Positions 25,997 through 34,735 of a stretch of 64,000 bases of DNA are shown here, one piece after another. The notes under the pieces were generated by a model. The model worked only from the letters and a program-made list of their open reading frames with translations. It did no database searches and had not been told where the DNA came from. Within the stretch, counting starts at the first letter, position 1, and each line of letters begins with the position of its first letter. This DNA comes from Clostridiales bacterium. GTDB taxonomy: Bacteria > Bacillota > Clostridia > Christensenellales > Borkfalkiaceae. Position numbers and translations under genes: made by a program. Where the stretch lies: contig SVIO01000002.1 of NCBI GenBank assembly GCA_015069465.1, forward strand, positions 1 to 64,000, in the 5' to 3' direction.

Positions 25997-27550
25997 TTAG
26001 AAAATCTCGTCATCAACCGATTTAATACCTGCACCTTCAATCACTTGCTCATCAACAGGTTCATCGTATGCTGGCTTTTCTTTTTTATCATCTTCTGGAA
26101 GTGAATCATACCCAGCAATATTAACCTTTGTGCGTGGTGCATCTTTATCATCATCTTCAATTTCCCCATCATCATCAATGTTAAGGAACTTGGTGCTTTC
26201 GCCCTTAAAGTATAGGTTGATAGTACCTGTGGAGCCAGACCTGTGCTTTTCTACAATAATTTCAGCAACGTTTGCTTGAATCTTGCCTTCAGCAAAGTCT
26301 TTTTCAGTTGCGTTTTTATCTGGCCTATGAATAAACATAACGATATCTGCGTCTTGTTCGATTGCACCAGATTCTCTTAAGTCTGAAAGTTGTGGGCGAC
26401 CCTTTCTTGTTTCAACAGCACGAGAAAGTTGTGAAAGTGCCAAAACAGGAACGTCTATTTCTTTTGCTAAGATTTTTAAACTTCTTGAAATTTCGGTTAT
26501 TTCTTGTTGACGATTGTCAAGCCTTTTATCTGGTGTCATAAGTTGAACATAGTCGATTACGACAAAGTCTAGGCCGTGTTTTGCCTTTATTCTTCTACAC
26601 TTAGACATAATTTGTGTTGGAGTGATTGATGCCGTGTCATCAATAAAGATTTTTGCAGTTGATAAAAGTTCTTTTGCTTTTATAACCTTTCTCCACCACT
26701 TGTTTTTGTTTGTAAGGTCACCTTTATACAAGGTTTCCATCGAAACGCCTGCAACAGAGCAAATCATTCTTTGTGTTAGTTGTTCTTTGCTCATTTCAAG
26801 CGAGAATACTGCACAAGTATGTCCTTGAAGTGCAATGTTTCCTGCAATGTTCATGGCAAAAGATGTTTTACCAACGGCTGGACGGGCAGCGAGAATCATA
26901 AGGTCGCTCTTATGTACGCCTTTAATGATATTATCAAGTTTTTTGAACTGAGTTGGAATGCCCCTAAACTGCGAACTTCCTTTGCTGATTTCATCGAACT
27001 TAAACATTACGTCAGGAAGAACTTTATCAATTCTAACCATTTCTCTTGTATCAACTGTATTAGAGATGTCATAAACGGTTTTTTCTGCAAAAGAAAGGGC
27101 AGAAACTTCATCTTGACTTGTTTGACACTCACCGATAATATCAACAGCGCCTGCCATTAACTTTCTAAGCATACTATCTCTGCTAACGATAGAAAGGTAT
27201 CTTTGATAGTTTGCTGATGAAGGAATAATGTTTGTTAGTTCTGCGATATAACTGATGCCACCTGCATCATTTAGCGTGCCCATTTTTTCAAGCGTGTCGG
27301 TAAGCGTTACCATATCGACAGGCTGATTTCTTTTGATTATATCAAGAATCGCATGGAAAATGTTTTTGTGCGCTTCTGAATAAAAATCGTTTTCTTTTAG
27401 TTTTGCACCTATATCTATTTGAATTTTTGTATCGAGCAAAATACAGCCGAGCAAGGCTTGTTCTGCTTCTAAATTATGTGGCATTTCGGTTATGCCCTTT
27501 TTTGCAAGGGCCTTTTCCCTGTTTTTAATATCTTTTGTTTTTTCTGCCAT
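25997..27550 (-). CDS. dnaB: Replicative DNA helicase
   Basis: Hexameric 5'-3' helicase at the replication fork. The N-terminal DnaB domain (PHNLEAEQALLGCILLD) is followed by the RecA-like core with Walker A AARPAVGKTSFAMNIA, CAVFSLEMSKEQL, Walker B FVVIDYVQLM, ALSQLSRAVETRKGRPQLSDLRESGAIEQDADIVMF and the arginine-finger region VEKHRSGSTG. The acidic tail (about residues 455-517) is longer than in many homologues. 517 residues. AAGGAG precedes the ATG. Head of the run to tsaC, ywlE and rpiB. Confidence 0.97.
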   Translation of the reverse strand: MAEKTKDIKNREKALAKKGITEMPHNLEAEQALLGCILLDTKIQIDIGAKLKENDFYSEAHKNIFHAILDIIKRNQPVDMVTLTDTLEKMGTLNDAGGISYIAELTNIIPSSANYQRYLSIVSRDSMLRKLMAGAVDIIGECQTSQDEVSALSFAEKTVYDISNTVDTREMVRIDKVLPDVMFKFDEISKGSSQFRGIPTQFKKLDNIIKGVHKSDLMILAARPAVGKTSFAMNIAGNIALQGHTCAVFSLEMSKEQLTQRMICSVAGVSMETLYKGDLTNKNKWWRKVIKAKELLSTAKIFIDDTASITPTQIMSKCRRIKAKHGLDFVVIDYVQLMTPDKRLDNRQQEITEISRSLKILAKEIDVPVLALSQLSRAVETRKGRPQLSDLRESGAIEQDADIVMFIHRPDKNATEKDFAEGKIQANVAEIIVEKHRSGSTGTINLYFKGESTKFLNIDDDGEIEDDDKDAPRTKVNIAGYDSLPEDDKKEKPAYDEPVDEQVIEGAGIKSVDDEIF

Positions 27551-27622
27551 AATTTTCTCCTTATCAAGAGTCGTTTATATTACTTAAATTTTGATAATTT
27601 GTCTTTTGTTAAATTTCAAATG

Positions 27623-29380
27623 TTATAAACTTCTAAATTCTTCTAAAGTGTCGCTAAACACCTTGAACGCTTTTTCAAAAGGTGTTTTGGTATTTAAATC
27701 AACGCCTGCAATCTTTAATAGTTCAACAGGACCATCGCTACCACCGGAAGATAGGAAATTAAAATAATCTTCTGTTGCACCCTTTTCGCCACTTAAAATT
27801 CTATCGCAAATGGCAAGTGCGCTGATTATACCCGTTGCATATTTATAAACATAGAAACCCCTATAAAAGTGTGGTATTCTTGCCCACTCATACTTAATGT
27901 TGCCACTACTTATTACCGAACGGCCATAATACTTTTTGTTTAGGTCAAGATAAATCTCGCTTAAATTATCTTTGGTTAGTGGCTGACCTTTTTCAACCAT
28001 GTCGTGAGCAATTTGTTCAAACTCTGCAAACTGAGTTTGTCTAAACAAAGTAGTTCTAATCATTTCAAGTAGATAAGATAGTAAATACTTTCTTAACTTT
28101 TTATCCTTTTCAACGTTTAAAAGATACCTAATTAAAAGCACTTCGTTTACCGTGCTTGCAACTTCAGCCACAAAAATTTTATAATCAGCCTTAGCATAGG
28201 CTTGGTTTTTGTTAGAAAAATACGAGTGCAAACTATGCCCCATTTCGTGTGCTATAGTAAACACATCGTGCGTGGTCTTTTGATAGTTAAGTAATACATA
28301 TGGGTGCGTGTCATAAACGCATACGCTATATGCACCACTCCTTTTGCCATCGCTTTCATAAACATCTATCCAACGCTCATCTTTTGCCTTTCTTAAAAGG
28401 TTTTGATATTCTTCACCGAGTGGCGCTAATCCATTTATCACAAGTTCATAAGCATCTTCATAATCAAGTTTTAACTCTGCGCCTTCAATAACGGGAACAT
28501 ACATGTCATACATATACATCTTTTTAAGACCGAGAAGTTTTTTCTTTTCAGCAATGTATTTGTGAAGTTTAGGAAGAGCCTTATTAGTTGTTGAAATTAG
28601 GTTATCATACACCTTTTTATCAACGTCTTCGCCAAAAAGTGCCCTTTCTAATGCCGAATCATACTTTCTTGCCTTTGCATAGAAAACATCTTTCTTTACG
28701 CTACCATAGTAAGTTGCCGATATAGTGTTAAGGAGCGAGATGTATGCGCCATAATATTTATCAAAGGCTTTTTTTCTAAGTTTTCTATCTTCGCCGTGCA
28801 TTATCACGCCATAAGTGCCGTGACTTAGTGGATAACTTTTATTTCCGTGCTTTAGTATGCCAAGTGGAAGGTCTGCATTGTCTATTTTAGTGAATATATC
28901 CCTAAAACTTGCAAGGGCATCGCCACTTATAGCAAGCAGTTTTTCTTCGTTTTCGCTTAAAACATGCGCCTTTTCTTTTAGCACGCATTTTAGAAAATAA
29001 TCATATTCATTAAGGTCTTTGTCTAAAATGTAACTAGATAAAACCTTTTCATCTAAAGCAGTTAGTTCTGGCATAATAAATGCAGTAGCAGAGCCAAACT
29101 TTACGCCGAGCGCCATTATTTTTGATGACATGGAGTCATAAAGTGCATTTTTTGTGTTTTCATCGTGCTTGAGCATAGCATACACGCTGAGTTTATCAAA
29201 AACTCTGCTTAACTCTTCTTGCTCTTTCATGCACTCTAAAAATGCCTGCTTGTCGCCTAGTTTTCCACGATATTTTTCAAAATCTATTTTTTCGGCTATA
29301 TCATCAAACTCTTTTTGCCAAGCATCATCACTTTCATAAATTTGCTCAGTTGCCCATCTATACTTATTATCCAAGACCAT
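27623..29380 (-). CDS. pepF: Oligoendopeptidase F (M3 family)
   Basis: Cytoplasmic zinc metallopeptidase that degrades short peptides. The catalytic motif HEMGHSLH lies near residue 380, with the third ligand Glu in KIFVAEVASTVNEVLL. The N-terminal PepF helical domain starts YRWATEQIYESDDAWQKEFDDIAEKI. 585 residues from the ATG at 29,380, full length. An in-frame TTG three codons earlier is the alternative. The start lies 10 nt past the DUF711 gene stop, and GGGG is the only ribosome-site-like sequence. Confidence 0.94.
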   Translation of the reverse strand: MVLDNKYRWATEQIYESDDAWQKEFDDIAEKIDFEKYRGKLGDKQAFLECMKEQEELSRVFDKLSVYAMLKHDENTKNALYDSMSSKIMALGVKFGSATAFIMPELTALDEKVLSSYILDKDLNEYDYFLKCVLKEKAHVLSENEEKLLAISGDALASFRDIFTKIDNADLPLGILKHGNKSYPLSHGTYGVIMHGEDRKLRKKAFDKYYGAYISLLNTISATYYGSVKKDVFYAKARKYDSALERALFGEDVDKKVYDNLISTTNKALPKLHKYIAEKKKLLGLKKMYMYDMYVPVIEGAELKLDYEDAYELVINGLAPLGEEYQNLLRKAKDERWIDVYESDGKRSGAYSVCVYDTHPYVLLNYQKTTHDVFTIAHEMGHSLHSYFSNKNQAYAKADYKIFVAEVASTVNEVLLIRYLLNVEKDKKLRKYLLSYLLEMIRTTLFRQTQFAEFEQIAHDMVEKGQPLTKDNLSEIYLDLNKKYYGRSVISSGNIKYEWARIPHFYRGFYVYKYATGIISALAICDRILSGEKGATEDYFNFLSSGGSDGPVELLKIAGVDLNTKTPFEKAFKVFSDTLEEFRSL

Positions 29381-29389
29381 ATACCCCAA

Positions 29390-30745
29390 CTAATTTTTAT
29401 TGCTATGTATAGGAGCAGGCATTCTTCCACCCCTATTTATCATATCTACGCAACCATAAGGGCTTACGCCCATGATAGGTGCAGAGCCTAAAAGTCCACC
29501 GAACTCAACAAAGTCGCCCACACCTTTATTTGGAACAGGTATAACCCTAACGGCAGTTGTCTTGTTGTTAATCATGCCGATAGCCGCTTCATCTGCAATA
29601 ATGCCTGAAATGGTGCTTGCAGGTGTGTCACCTGGAAGTGCAACCATGTCTATACCAACGCTACATACACAGGTCATTGCTTCTAACTTATTAAGACTAA
29701 TAGCACCACTCTTTGCAGCGTTAATCATGCCTATATCTTCACTTACAGGAATAAATGCGCCAGAAAGTCCACCGACATTAGAACTTGCCATAACACCACC
29801 CTTTTTAACTGCATCGTTAAGCATCGCAAGTGCTGCAGTTGTGCCGTGTGCACCTACTTGCTCTAAACCGATTTCTTCTAGAATATGTGCAACGCTATCG
29901 CCCATAACAGGTGTTGGCGCTAATGATAGGTCAACGATACCAAACTCTGCATTTAATCTTTTAGATGCCTCTTTTGCAATAAGTTGTCCTGCTCTTGTAA
30001 TCTTAAACGCCGTCTTTTTAATAGTTTCTGCTATATCATCGATAGAAGCGCCTTTCATGTTCTTAAGTGCGTGGTTAACAACGCCCGGACCAGATACGCC
30101 CACGTTTATAACAGTTTCGCCTTCGCCTATGCCGTGGAAAGCGCCTGCCATAAATGGATTGTCTTCAACAGCATTGCAAAATACAACGAGTTTAGCACAC
30201 CCAAAGCCATCTCTATCCTTTGTTATCTCTGCCGTTTGTTTTACTATTTCGCCCATGAGTTTAACGGCATCCATATTGATACCTGCTTTTGATGAGCCTA
30301 CGTTTACTGATGAACAAAGCCTGTCCGTTGTGGCAAGGGCTTCTGGAATACTTTCAATAAACGACCTTTCATAACTTGTCATGCCCTTATGAACGAGCGC
30401 AGAATATCCACCCAAAAAGTCAATGCCAATGTTTTTTGCAGCATCATCAAGCGCTTTTGCAAGCACTGTTTCCTTTCCACAAAATGATGATGTTAAAAGG
30501 CTTGCTGGTGTGATTGACACACGCTTGTTTATAATTGGTATGCCGTATTCAGCACCGAGTTCGTTTGCAACCTTAACTATGTTTTCTGCCTTTTTGCAAA
30601 TTCTATCATAACAAAGTTTTGCAGTGAGTTTTGCATCATCTCTAATACATGGTAAAAGCGATATGCCCATTGTTATTGTTCTAACGTCAAAGTGCTCTTT
30701 TTCAACCATGTCGATGGTTTCTAAAATTTCCTTTCTATTAAGCAT
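29390..30745 (-). CDS. UPF0210/DUF711 family protein
   Basis: Conserved cytoplasmic protein of about 450 residues with no settled biochemical function; structures of the family show a relation to pyruvate formate-lyase-like folds. Recognisable segments: [78 protein letters not shown] [17 protein letters not shown] and [13 protein letters not shown] [10 protein letters not shown]. It is almost always next to a small ACT-domain gene, as here (12-nt gap), so the ACT protein probably senses the ligand that controls it. AGGTGG precedes the start. Confidence 0.92.
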   Translation of the reverse strand: MLNRKEILETIDMVEKEHFDVRTITMGISLLPCIRDDAKLTAKLCYDRICKKAENIVKVANELGAEYGIPIINKRVSITPASLLTSSFCGKETVLAKALDDAAKNIGIDFLGGYSALVHKGMTSYERSFIESIPEALATTDRLCSSVNVGSSKAGINMDAVKLMGEIVKQTAEITKDRDGFGCAKLVVFCNAVEDNPFMAGAFHGIGEGETVINVGVSGPGVVNHALKNMKGASIDDIAETIKKTAFKITRAGQLIAKEASKRLNAEFGIVDLSLAPTPVMGDSVAHILEEIGLEQVGAHGTTAALAMLNDAVKKGGVMASSNVGGLSGAFIPVSEDIGMINAAKSGAISLNKLEAMTCVCSVGIDMVALPGDTPASTISGIIADEAAIGMINNKTTAVRVIPVPNKGVGDFVEFGGLLGSAPIMGVSPYGCVDMINRGGRMPAPIHSNKN

Positions 30746-30757
30746 ATTTTTTCCACC

Positions 30758-31027
30758 TTAAATTTTATGCATTGCGTTAAATATATCTTCGTGTTGAACG
30801 TGGATAGATACCCCTATCTCTTTGCCCATTTCAACTAACTGTGCTTGCAACTTTTCAAGTGGTAATTTTGATGATGAAAGGTCACAAAGCATAAGCATTG
30901 TAAAATTTTCTTGCATAAGTGTTTGGCTTATGTCTTCAATATTAACTTGATTTTCAGCGAGTGCTGTGCTGACTTTTGCGATAATGCCTGGCTTGTCCTT
31001 ACCGATAACTGTAACTATTGCTTTCAT
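30758..31027 (-). CDS. ACT-domain protein (UPF0237)
   Basis: An 89-residue protein made of one regulatory ACT domain and little else: KAIVTVIGKDKPGIIAKVSTALAENQVNIEDISQTLM, with the Gly-Ile ligand turn at about residues 12-15. Such free-standing ACT proteins of this subgroup pair with DUF711 genes and presumably bind an amino acid or related metabolite. The ligand is unknown. AAAGGAG precedes the ATG. Located between a small membrane-protein gene and the DUF711 gene. Confidence 0.93.
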   Translation of the reverse strand: MKAIVTVIGKDKPGIIAKVSTALAENQVNIEDISQTLMQENFTMLMLCDLSSSKLPLEKLQAQLVEMGKEIGVSIHVQHEDIFNAMHKI

Positions 31028-31040
31028 TTTATGTTCTCCT

Positions 31041-31556
31041 TTATGGTAATATTTTATAACTTACAAGGACATTGCCTTGCGTGATAAATTCTATATTTTG
31101 GTTTGCTTCAAACTTAGGAAACTCTTTTTCATAAGGAACGAGCACCCTTCTTTCATAAAAGTCTTGCTTATATTTATTCCACTCTAAAAAGATAAGCGAC
31201 TTATAATCCACACCATCTTTATCTCTAATATTTTCGTCATATTCCAGAAAAACTGCAACGAAAGTTTCTTTTAAGCCGTGTATCATATTTATGGTCATTT
31301 TATAATATCTATTGACTCTCTTGAAAGGCACGCCCAAATAAATAAACGAAAATATAACAAATATTGCCGTTATGCCATAATGCAAAAACTTAACCGTGGT
31401 AATTTCTGTAGATTTATATGGCAAAGTTCTAAACCACAAAAAAAAGCCAACGCTTAGCACCGAATAAACTGCTAGCACAACAAAATATATACTAAGCACA
31501 ATTTTTCGTTGTTTTTTTGCCTTATAAAATTCTTCGTTAAAAAAGTATTTAGTCAT
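31041..31556 (-). CDS. Two-pass membrane protein of unknown function
   Basis: Not recognised. From the ATG at 31,556 the protein has 171 residues: a basic N-terminus, two transmembrane helices (about residues 18-40 and 54-76; VLSIYFVVLAVYSVLSVGFFLWF and LHYGITAIFVIFSFIYLGV), then a hydrophilic domain of about 90 residues with mixed strands (FYERRVLVPYEKEFPKF). The start is uncertain. An AAGGAG lies 45 nt upstream, and between it and this ATG is a 9-bp hairpin. A TTG at 31,598 in the same frame would be only 2 nt from that AAGGAG. It precedes the ACT gene by 13 nt. Confidence 0.7.
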   Translation of the reverse strand: MTKYFFNEEFYKAKKQRKIVLSIYFVVLAVYSVLSVGFFLWFRTLPYKSTEITTVKFLHYGITAIFVIFSFIYLGVPFKRVNRYYKMTINMIHGLKETFVAVFLEYDENIRDKDGVDYKSLIFLEWNKYKQDFYERRVLVPYEKEFPKFEANQNIEFITQGNVLVSYKILP

Positions 31557-31566
31557 GTTCTTTATC

Positions 31567-31596
31567 GCTTTGGGCAAAATATTTTTAGCCCAAAGC
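31567..31596 (-). promoter_or_regulatory. Leader hairpin between ribosome site and start codon
   Basis: On the minus strand GCTTTGGGC pairs with GCCCAAAGC around a 12-nt AT loop. AAGGAG is just 5' of it and the ATG at 31,556 just 3'. No U-run follows, so it is not a clear terminator. It may bring a distant ribosome site near the ATG or regulate initiation. Confidence 0.5.
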
Positions 31597-31656
31597 AATT
31601 CTCCTTATTATATAATATATATTTAAAATAAACTAGATAAGGGTATATTTATATAA

Positions 31657-31684
31657 TTGTATATTAAGCGAACATATTTGTCAA
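31657..31684 (-). promoter_or_regulatory. Promoter upstream of the membrane protein-ACT-DUF711 run
   Basis: On the minus strand TTGACA (31,684-31,679) and TATACA (31,662-31,657) are 16 bp apart, with a start expected near 31,650. Confidence 0.65.
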
Positions 31685-31700
31685 TAAAAAAAATAAAATT

Positions 31701-32402
31701 TTAACAATAAAATTGTCCTTTTTTTACAACTGCTTTTAATTTTTCTACTCCTTTTTTTTCTATTCTTGATATATATGAGCGTGAAATCTTTAAAAATTTT
31801 GCAACTTCTCTTTGGGTATATACCCTTTCGCCCTTAAGACCATATCTTAAACACAAAACGGTGTATTCCCTTTCGGTTAAAAACTCTTTTATGTAGTTTA
31901 AAAACTTTTCCCTTTCAATACTTCTATCAACCTTTAAAAACACCGTATCTTCTTTTTCAAATAGAAGTTCCATTAGCGTTAGTTCGTTTCCGTCTTTATC
32001 CGTACCCACAGGGTCGGATAAATGCATGTCGCTTTTATACTTTTTATTAGAGCGAAGTAACATTAAAATTTCATTTTCTATGCACCTTGCCGTATATGTT
32101 GCAAGTTGCGTGCCCTTACCCCTTTCAAATGTGTTAATTGCCTTAATTAAGCCGATACTCCCCACAGAAATAAGGTCATCGGTCTCTGCCGAGCCCGAAT
32201 ATTTTTTTACGATATGGGCAACAAGGCGCATATTGTGGTTTATAAGTTTATCTTTTGCTTCTTTGTCGCCTTTTTTAATTTTGTCTAAGCACTCGTCTTC
32301 TTCGGCTTGAGATAGTGGTTTGGGAAAAGAACTTCCCTTAATGATGCTTCCTGCAAAAAAAGTTAGTTTACCAAACATGTAAAGTATTGCGTTAAAAAAC
32401 AT
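31701..32402 (-). CDS. sigK: Sporulation sigma factor SigK (pro-form, uninterrupted)
   Basis: Late mother-cell sigma factor. It has the SigK marker FPKPLSQAEEDECLDKIKKGD, region 2 (MRLVAHIVKKYSGSAETDDLISVGSIGLIKAINTFERGKGTQLATYTARCIENEILMLLR, matching SigK) and region 4 (TQREVAKFLKISRSYISRIEK). A hydrophobic pro-sequence of about 20 residues (MFFNAILYMFGKLTFFAGS) should keep it inactive at the membrane until cleaved. I start it at 32,402, where AAAGGAGAGAG precedes the ATG. 233 residues. The gene is continuous, so no skin-type element interrupts it. Followed directly by the promoter of the next run. Confidence 0.93.
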   Translation of the reverse strand: MFFNAILYMFGKLTFFAGSIIKGSSFPKPLSQAEEDECLDKIKKGDKEAKDKLINHNMRLVAHIVKKYSGSAETDDLISVGSIGLIKAINTFERGKGTQLATYTARCIENEILMLLRSNKKYKSDMHLSDPVGTDKDGNELTLMELLFEKEDTVFLKVDRSIEREKFLNYIKEFLTEREYTVLCLRYGLKGERVYTQREVAKFLKISRSYISRIEKKGVEKLKAVVKKGQFYC

Positions 32403-32589
32403 TTCTCTCTCCTTTTTTTTCGTCAAAAATTGACATTTTATATATCCTTATGCTTCAATATTTCACTTTATTATAAAGAGCAAGTCCTTAATGTTTTTTT
32501 ATTTTTTTTGTCATATTCTTCTTTACATTTTTATATTTTGTGCTACTATTTCTTCGGCGTTTGGAAAACAAACTAAGGGGGCATTTTTG

Positions 32590-32658
32590 ATGGCTTATAA
32601 CTATTTAAGATTTAATAATTTTTATTTAAGGCTTATAAGTATTCACGCATATAAGTAA
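32590..32658 (+). CDS. Candidate 22-residue peptide ORF
   Basis: A short reading frame (M-A-Y-N-Y-L-R-F-N-N-F-Y-L-R-L-I-S-I-H-A-Y-K) preceded by TAAGGGGGC at good spacing. It lies alone between sigK and the germination cluster. The peptide is basic, aromatic and could form an amphipathic helix, in the size range of sporulation peptides such as SpoVM, but shares no motif I recognise. The strong ribosome site is the main argument. The frame is short enough to occur by chance. Confidence 0.4.
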   Translation: MAYNYLRFNNFYLRLISIHAYK

Positions 32659-32688
32659 TCAATTTTGCACCCTAAAAATAGGTGGATT

Positions 32689-33225
32689 ATGGATTATTTA
32701 TTTTTACAAGATTTTTTACTTTCTTATAGCCTTCCAACGCTAACTATCGCACTTATTTGTTGCATAGTTAGGCTAACACTTGAAAAGTTTTTTAAAAAAC
32801 TCTCTAAAATGCTTGTCGGCTATATTCCCTTCATTTTAGCAATGCTACTTTACTTTGGATATGACATGATTTTTGTTATAAACAAATTTTATTTTACCAA
32901 AGGCGCATTGTATGCTGGTGTTTTAAGTGGCTCTCTTTCTGCAATATTTTATTCTGCAGTAAAAAAGATTGCAAAGGGCAAGCCACTCGGCACAAACGCA
33001 ACAATTCTTTTAATTGAAGGAATTTTAAGCGAATATGTTTCTCAAGACATTTTGACAAAAACTGCCCTTGAAATTGAAAAGGTGCTATTAGAAGAAGATG
33101 ATTCGATTTTAGAGAAGCAAGTGGTGAACACACTTACTTATAACTGCTCTAGTCTTTCGAGCGCAGACATCTTACATTTAGCAAAACTTATTATTGCTGG
33201 GGCAAAGAGTTTACAAAAAACTTAA
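32689..33225 (+). CDS. Small multipass membrane protein, unknown function
   Basis: Not recognised. From the ATG at 32,689 (AGGTGG 6 nt before) the protein has 178 residues. Three hydrophobic segments can be seen at about residues 11-28, 43-62 and 70-90 (LPTLTIALICCIVRLTL, LVGYIPFILAMLLYFGYDM, GALYAGVLSGSLSAIFYSA). An acidic, helical C-terminal half then follows (LEIEKVLLEEDDSILEKQ). It sits just upstream of gerAA with a terminator between them. The position between sigK and a germinant receptor hints at a spore role but nothing in the sequence proves it. Confidence 0.72.
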   Translation: MDYLFLQDFLLSYSLPTLTIALICCIVRLTLEKFFKKLSKMLVGYIPFILAMLLYFGYDMIFVINKFYFTKGALYAGVLSGSLSAIFYSAVKKIAKGKPLGTNATILLIEGILSEYVSQDILTKTALEIEKVLLEEDDSILEKQVVNTLTYNCSSLSSADILHLAKLIIAGAKSLQKT

Positions 33226-33231
33226 AAAGAT

Positions 33232-33254
33232 AAAGGGGGATAGCCCCCTTTTTT
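33232..33254 (+). terminator. Terminator between membrane protein gene and gerAA
   Basis: AAAGGGGG-ATAG-CCCCCTTT followed by TTT. Confidence 0.85.
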
Positions 33255-33297
33255 CTTTTGCTTACATAAAAAGTTTGTTTTATCAAAAACTACTCTT

Positions 33298-34734
33298 ATG
33301 AATATATCAAAAAACCTTGATGAAAACACCAAAAAACTTAAACAAGAGTTAGTTAGTGACGACATAACTTTTTTAGATATAAAACTGAATAATACAAATG
33401 GAATTTTAGTGTTTATAAACGATTTAGTTAACAAAGATACTTTGGGCGAACTCATTTTACGCCCTATTGCATTTTGCAAGGAAACCCCTAGCGAAAATGC
33501 ACTTTTTGAAATGTTTTTAAGCCCTGAAAAAAAACAGATTTTTGAAATAGAAAAACTAATAGATGACCTACTTCTTGGCAACGCAATTTTGCTTTGCGAT
33601 GGCATAAGTTTTGGGCTGTCTTTTGGGCTAAAACATTTTGAAAAAAGGGCGATTACAGAACCACCGACTTCAACCGTTATTAAAGGGCCAAGAGAAGGTT
33701 TTGTGGAAAGTTTATCGGTAAATATCAGCATGATGAGAAGAAAATTAAAGTCCAAAAAACTAATTTTTGAAAATCTTACTATTGGCGAATATTCTGGAAC
33801 ACCAATTAGTATTTGCTATATAAAAGGCATTGCAAGAAAAAGCCTTGTTGAGCAAGTTAAAAAGAGGCTAAATAAAATTGAAATCGATGCTGTGCTTGAT
33901 TCATCGTATATTTCTAAGTTTTTAAGCGAGCATAAATTTTCACTTTTTAAGCAGATTGGAAACACCGAAAAACCTGATATTTTGGCTGGAAAAATTTTAG
34001 AAGGAAGGGTGGCTATTTTTGTAGATGGTTCCCCTATTGCCCTTACCGTGCCATATCTTTTAATCGAAGATTTTCAAAGTGCAAGCGATTATTATAATTC
34101 ATCATATAGTGCAACGGTTGCAAGATATATAAGGGTTATTTCGGTTGCTATTGCCCTACTACTACCTGCACTATTTGTGTCGGCTGAACTATTCCACCTT
34201 CAACTTATCCCCTTATCCTTTTTACTTACTATTGTAAACAGCATAAAAGGCATTCCACTTTCGCCGAGTTACGAGATGTTTTTTACACTTTTAATATTTG
34301 AAATATTAAACGAGGCAAGCGTTAGAATGCCAAAATACGTGGGTATGGTGGTGTCGATAGTCGGAGGTTTAGTTCTTGGCGAAACTGCCGTTAATGCAGG
34401 GATTATTTCAGCGCCAACACTCATGATTGTGGCTCTTTCTGGCATATGCCTATACACCGTGCCAGAACTTGAGCAAACCTTTTCGGTGCTTAGAATAGTT
34501 TTTTTAATTGTTGCTGGAACGCTTGGAGCATATGGGATTTTAATATTCATTGCACTTCTTGCAATATATCTAATATCTTTTGAAAGTTATTCTACACCAC
34601 TTTGTGCGCCATTTTCTCCACTAATATTAAAGGATATGAAAGATGGCATCTACAAAGGGTTTTTACAAGAGTTTGAATATAGACCTGAGTCATTAAAAAA
34701 TAAAAATAAAAGGAGAATTAAAATAAAAGACTGA
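33298..34734 (+). CDS. gerAA: Spore germinant receptor subunit A (GerA family)
   Basis: Inner spore-membrane subunit of a nutrient receptor. The soluble N-terminal domain (about 1-270) includes the conserved EPPTSTVIKGPREGFVESL segment at about residue 120-138 and IFVDGSPIALTVPYL. The membrane domain after about 275 has at least four helices, including YIRVISVAIALLLPALFVSAE and MVVSIVGGLVLGETAVNAGIISAPTLMIVALSGI. 478 residues, normal for the family. There is no obvious ribosome site before the ATG. gerAB follows with 1 nt between stop and start. In endospore formers this operon is transcribed in the forespore by SigG. Confidence 0.93.
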   Translation: MNISKNLDENTKKLKQELVSDDITFLDIKLNNTNGILVFINDLVNKDTLGELILRPIAFCKETPSENALFEMFLSPEKKQIFEIEKLIDDLLLGNAILLCDGISFGLSFGLKHFEKRAITEPPTSTVIKGPREGFVESLSVNISMMRRKLKSKKLIFENLTIGEYSGTPISICYIKGIARKSLVEQVKKRLNKIEIDAVLDSSYISKFLSEHKFSLFKQIGNTEKPDILAGKILEGRVAIFVDGSPIALTVPYLLIEDFQSASDYYNSSYSATVARYIRVISVAIALLLPALFVSAELFHLQLIPLSFLLTIVNSIKGIPLSPSYEMFFTLLIFEILNEASVRMPKYVGMVVSIVGGLVLGETAVNAGIISAPTLMIVALSGICLYTVPELEQTFSVLRIVFLIVAGTLGAYGILIFIALLAIYLISFESYSTPLCAPFSPLILKDMKDGIYKGFLQEFEYRPESLKNKNKRRIKIKD

Positions 34735-34735
34735 T

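Noticed and set aside
29472..30374. 300-residue plus-strand ORF opposite the DUF711 gene
   Set aside because: Long only because of codon bias on the other strand; the DUF711 family match is decisive.
31701..32402. Interruption of sigK by a skin-type prophage
   Set aside because: The reading frame is continuous from pro-sequence to region 4.
33222..33755. 177-residue minus-strand ORF opposite gerAA
   Set aside because: Antisense to a conserved GerA N-terminal domain, Ser/Phe-rich composition typical of an opposite-strand shadow.
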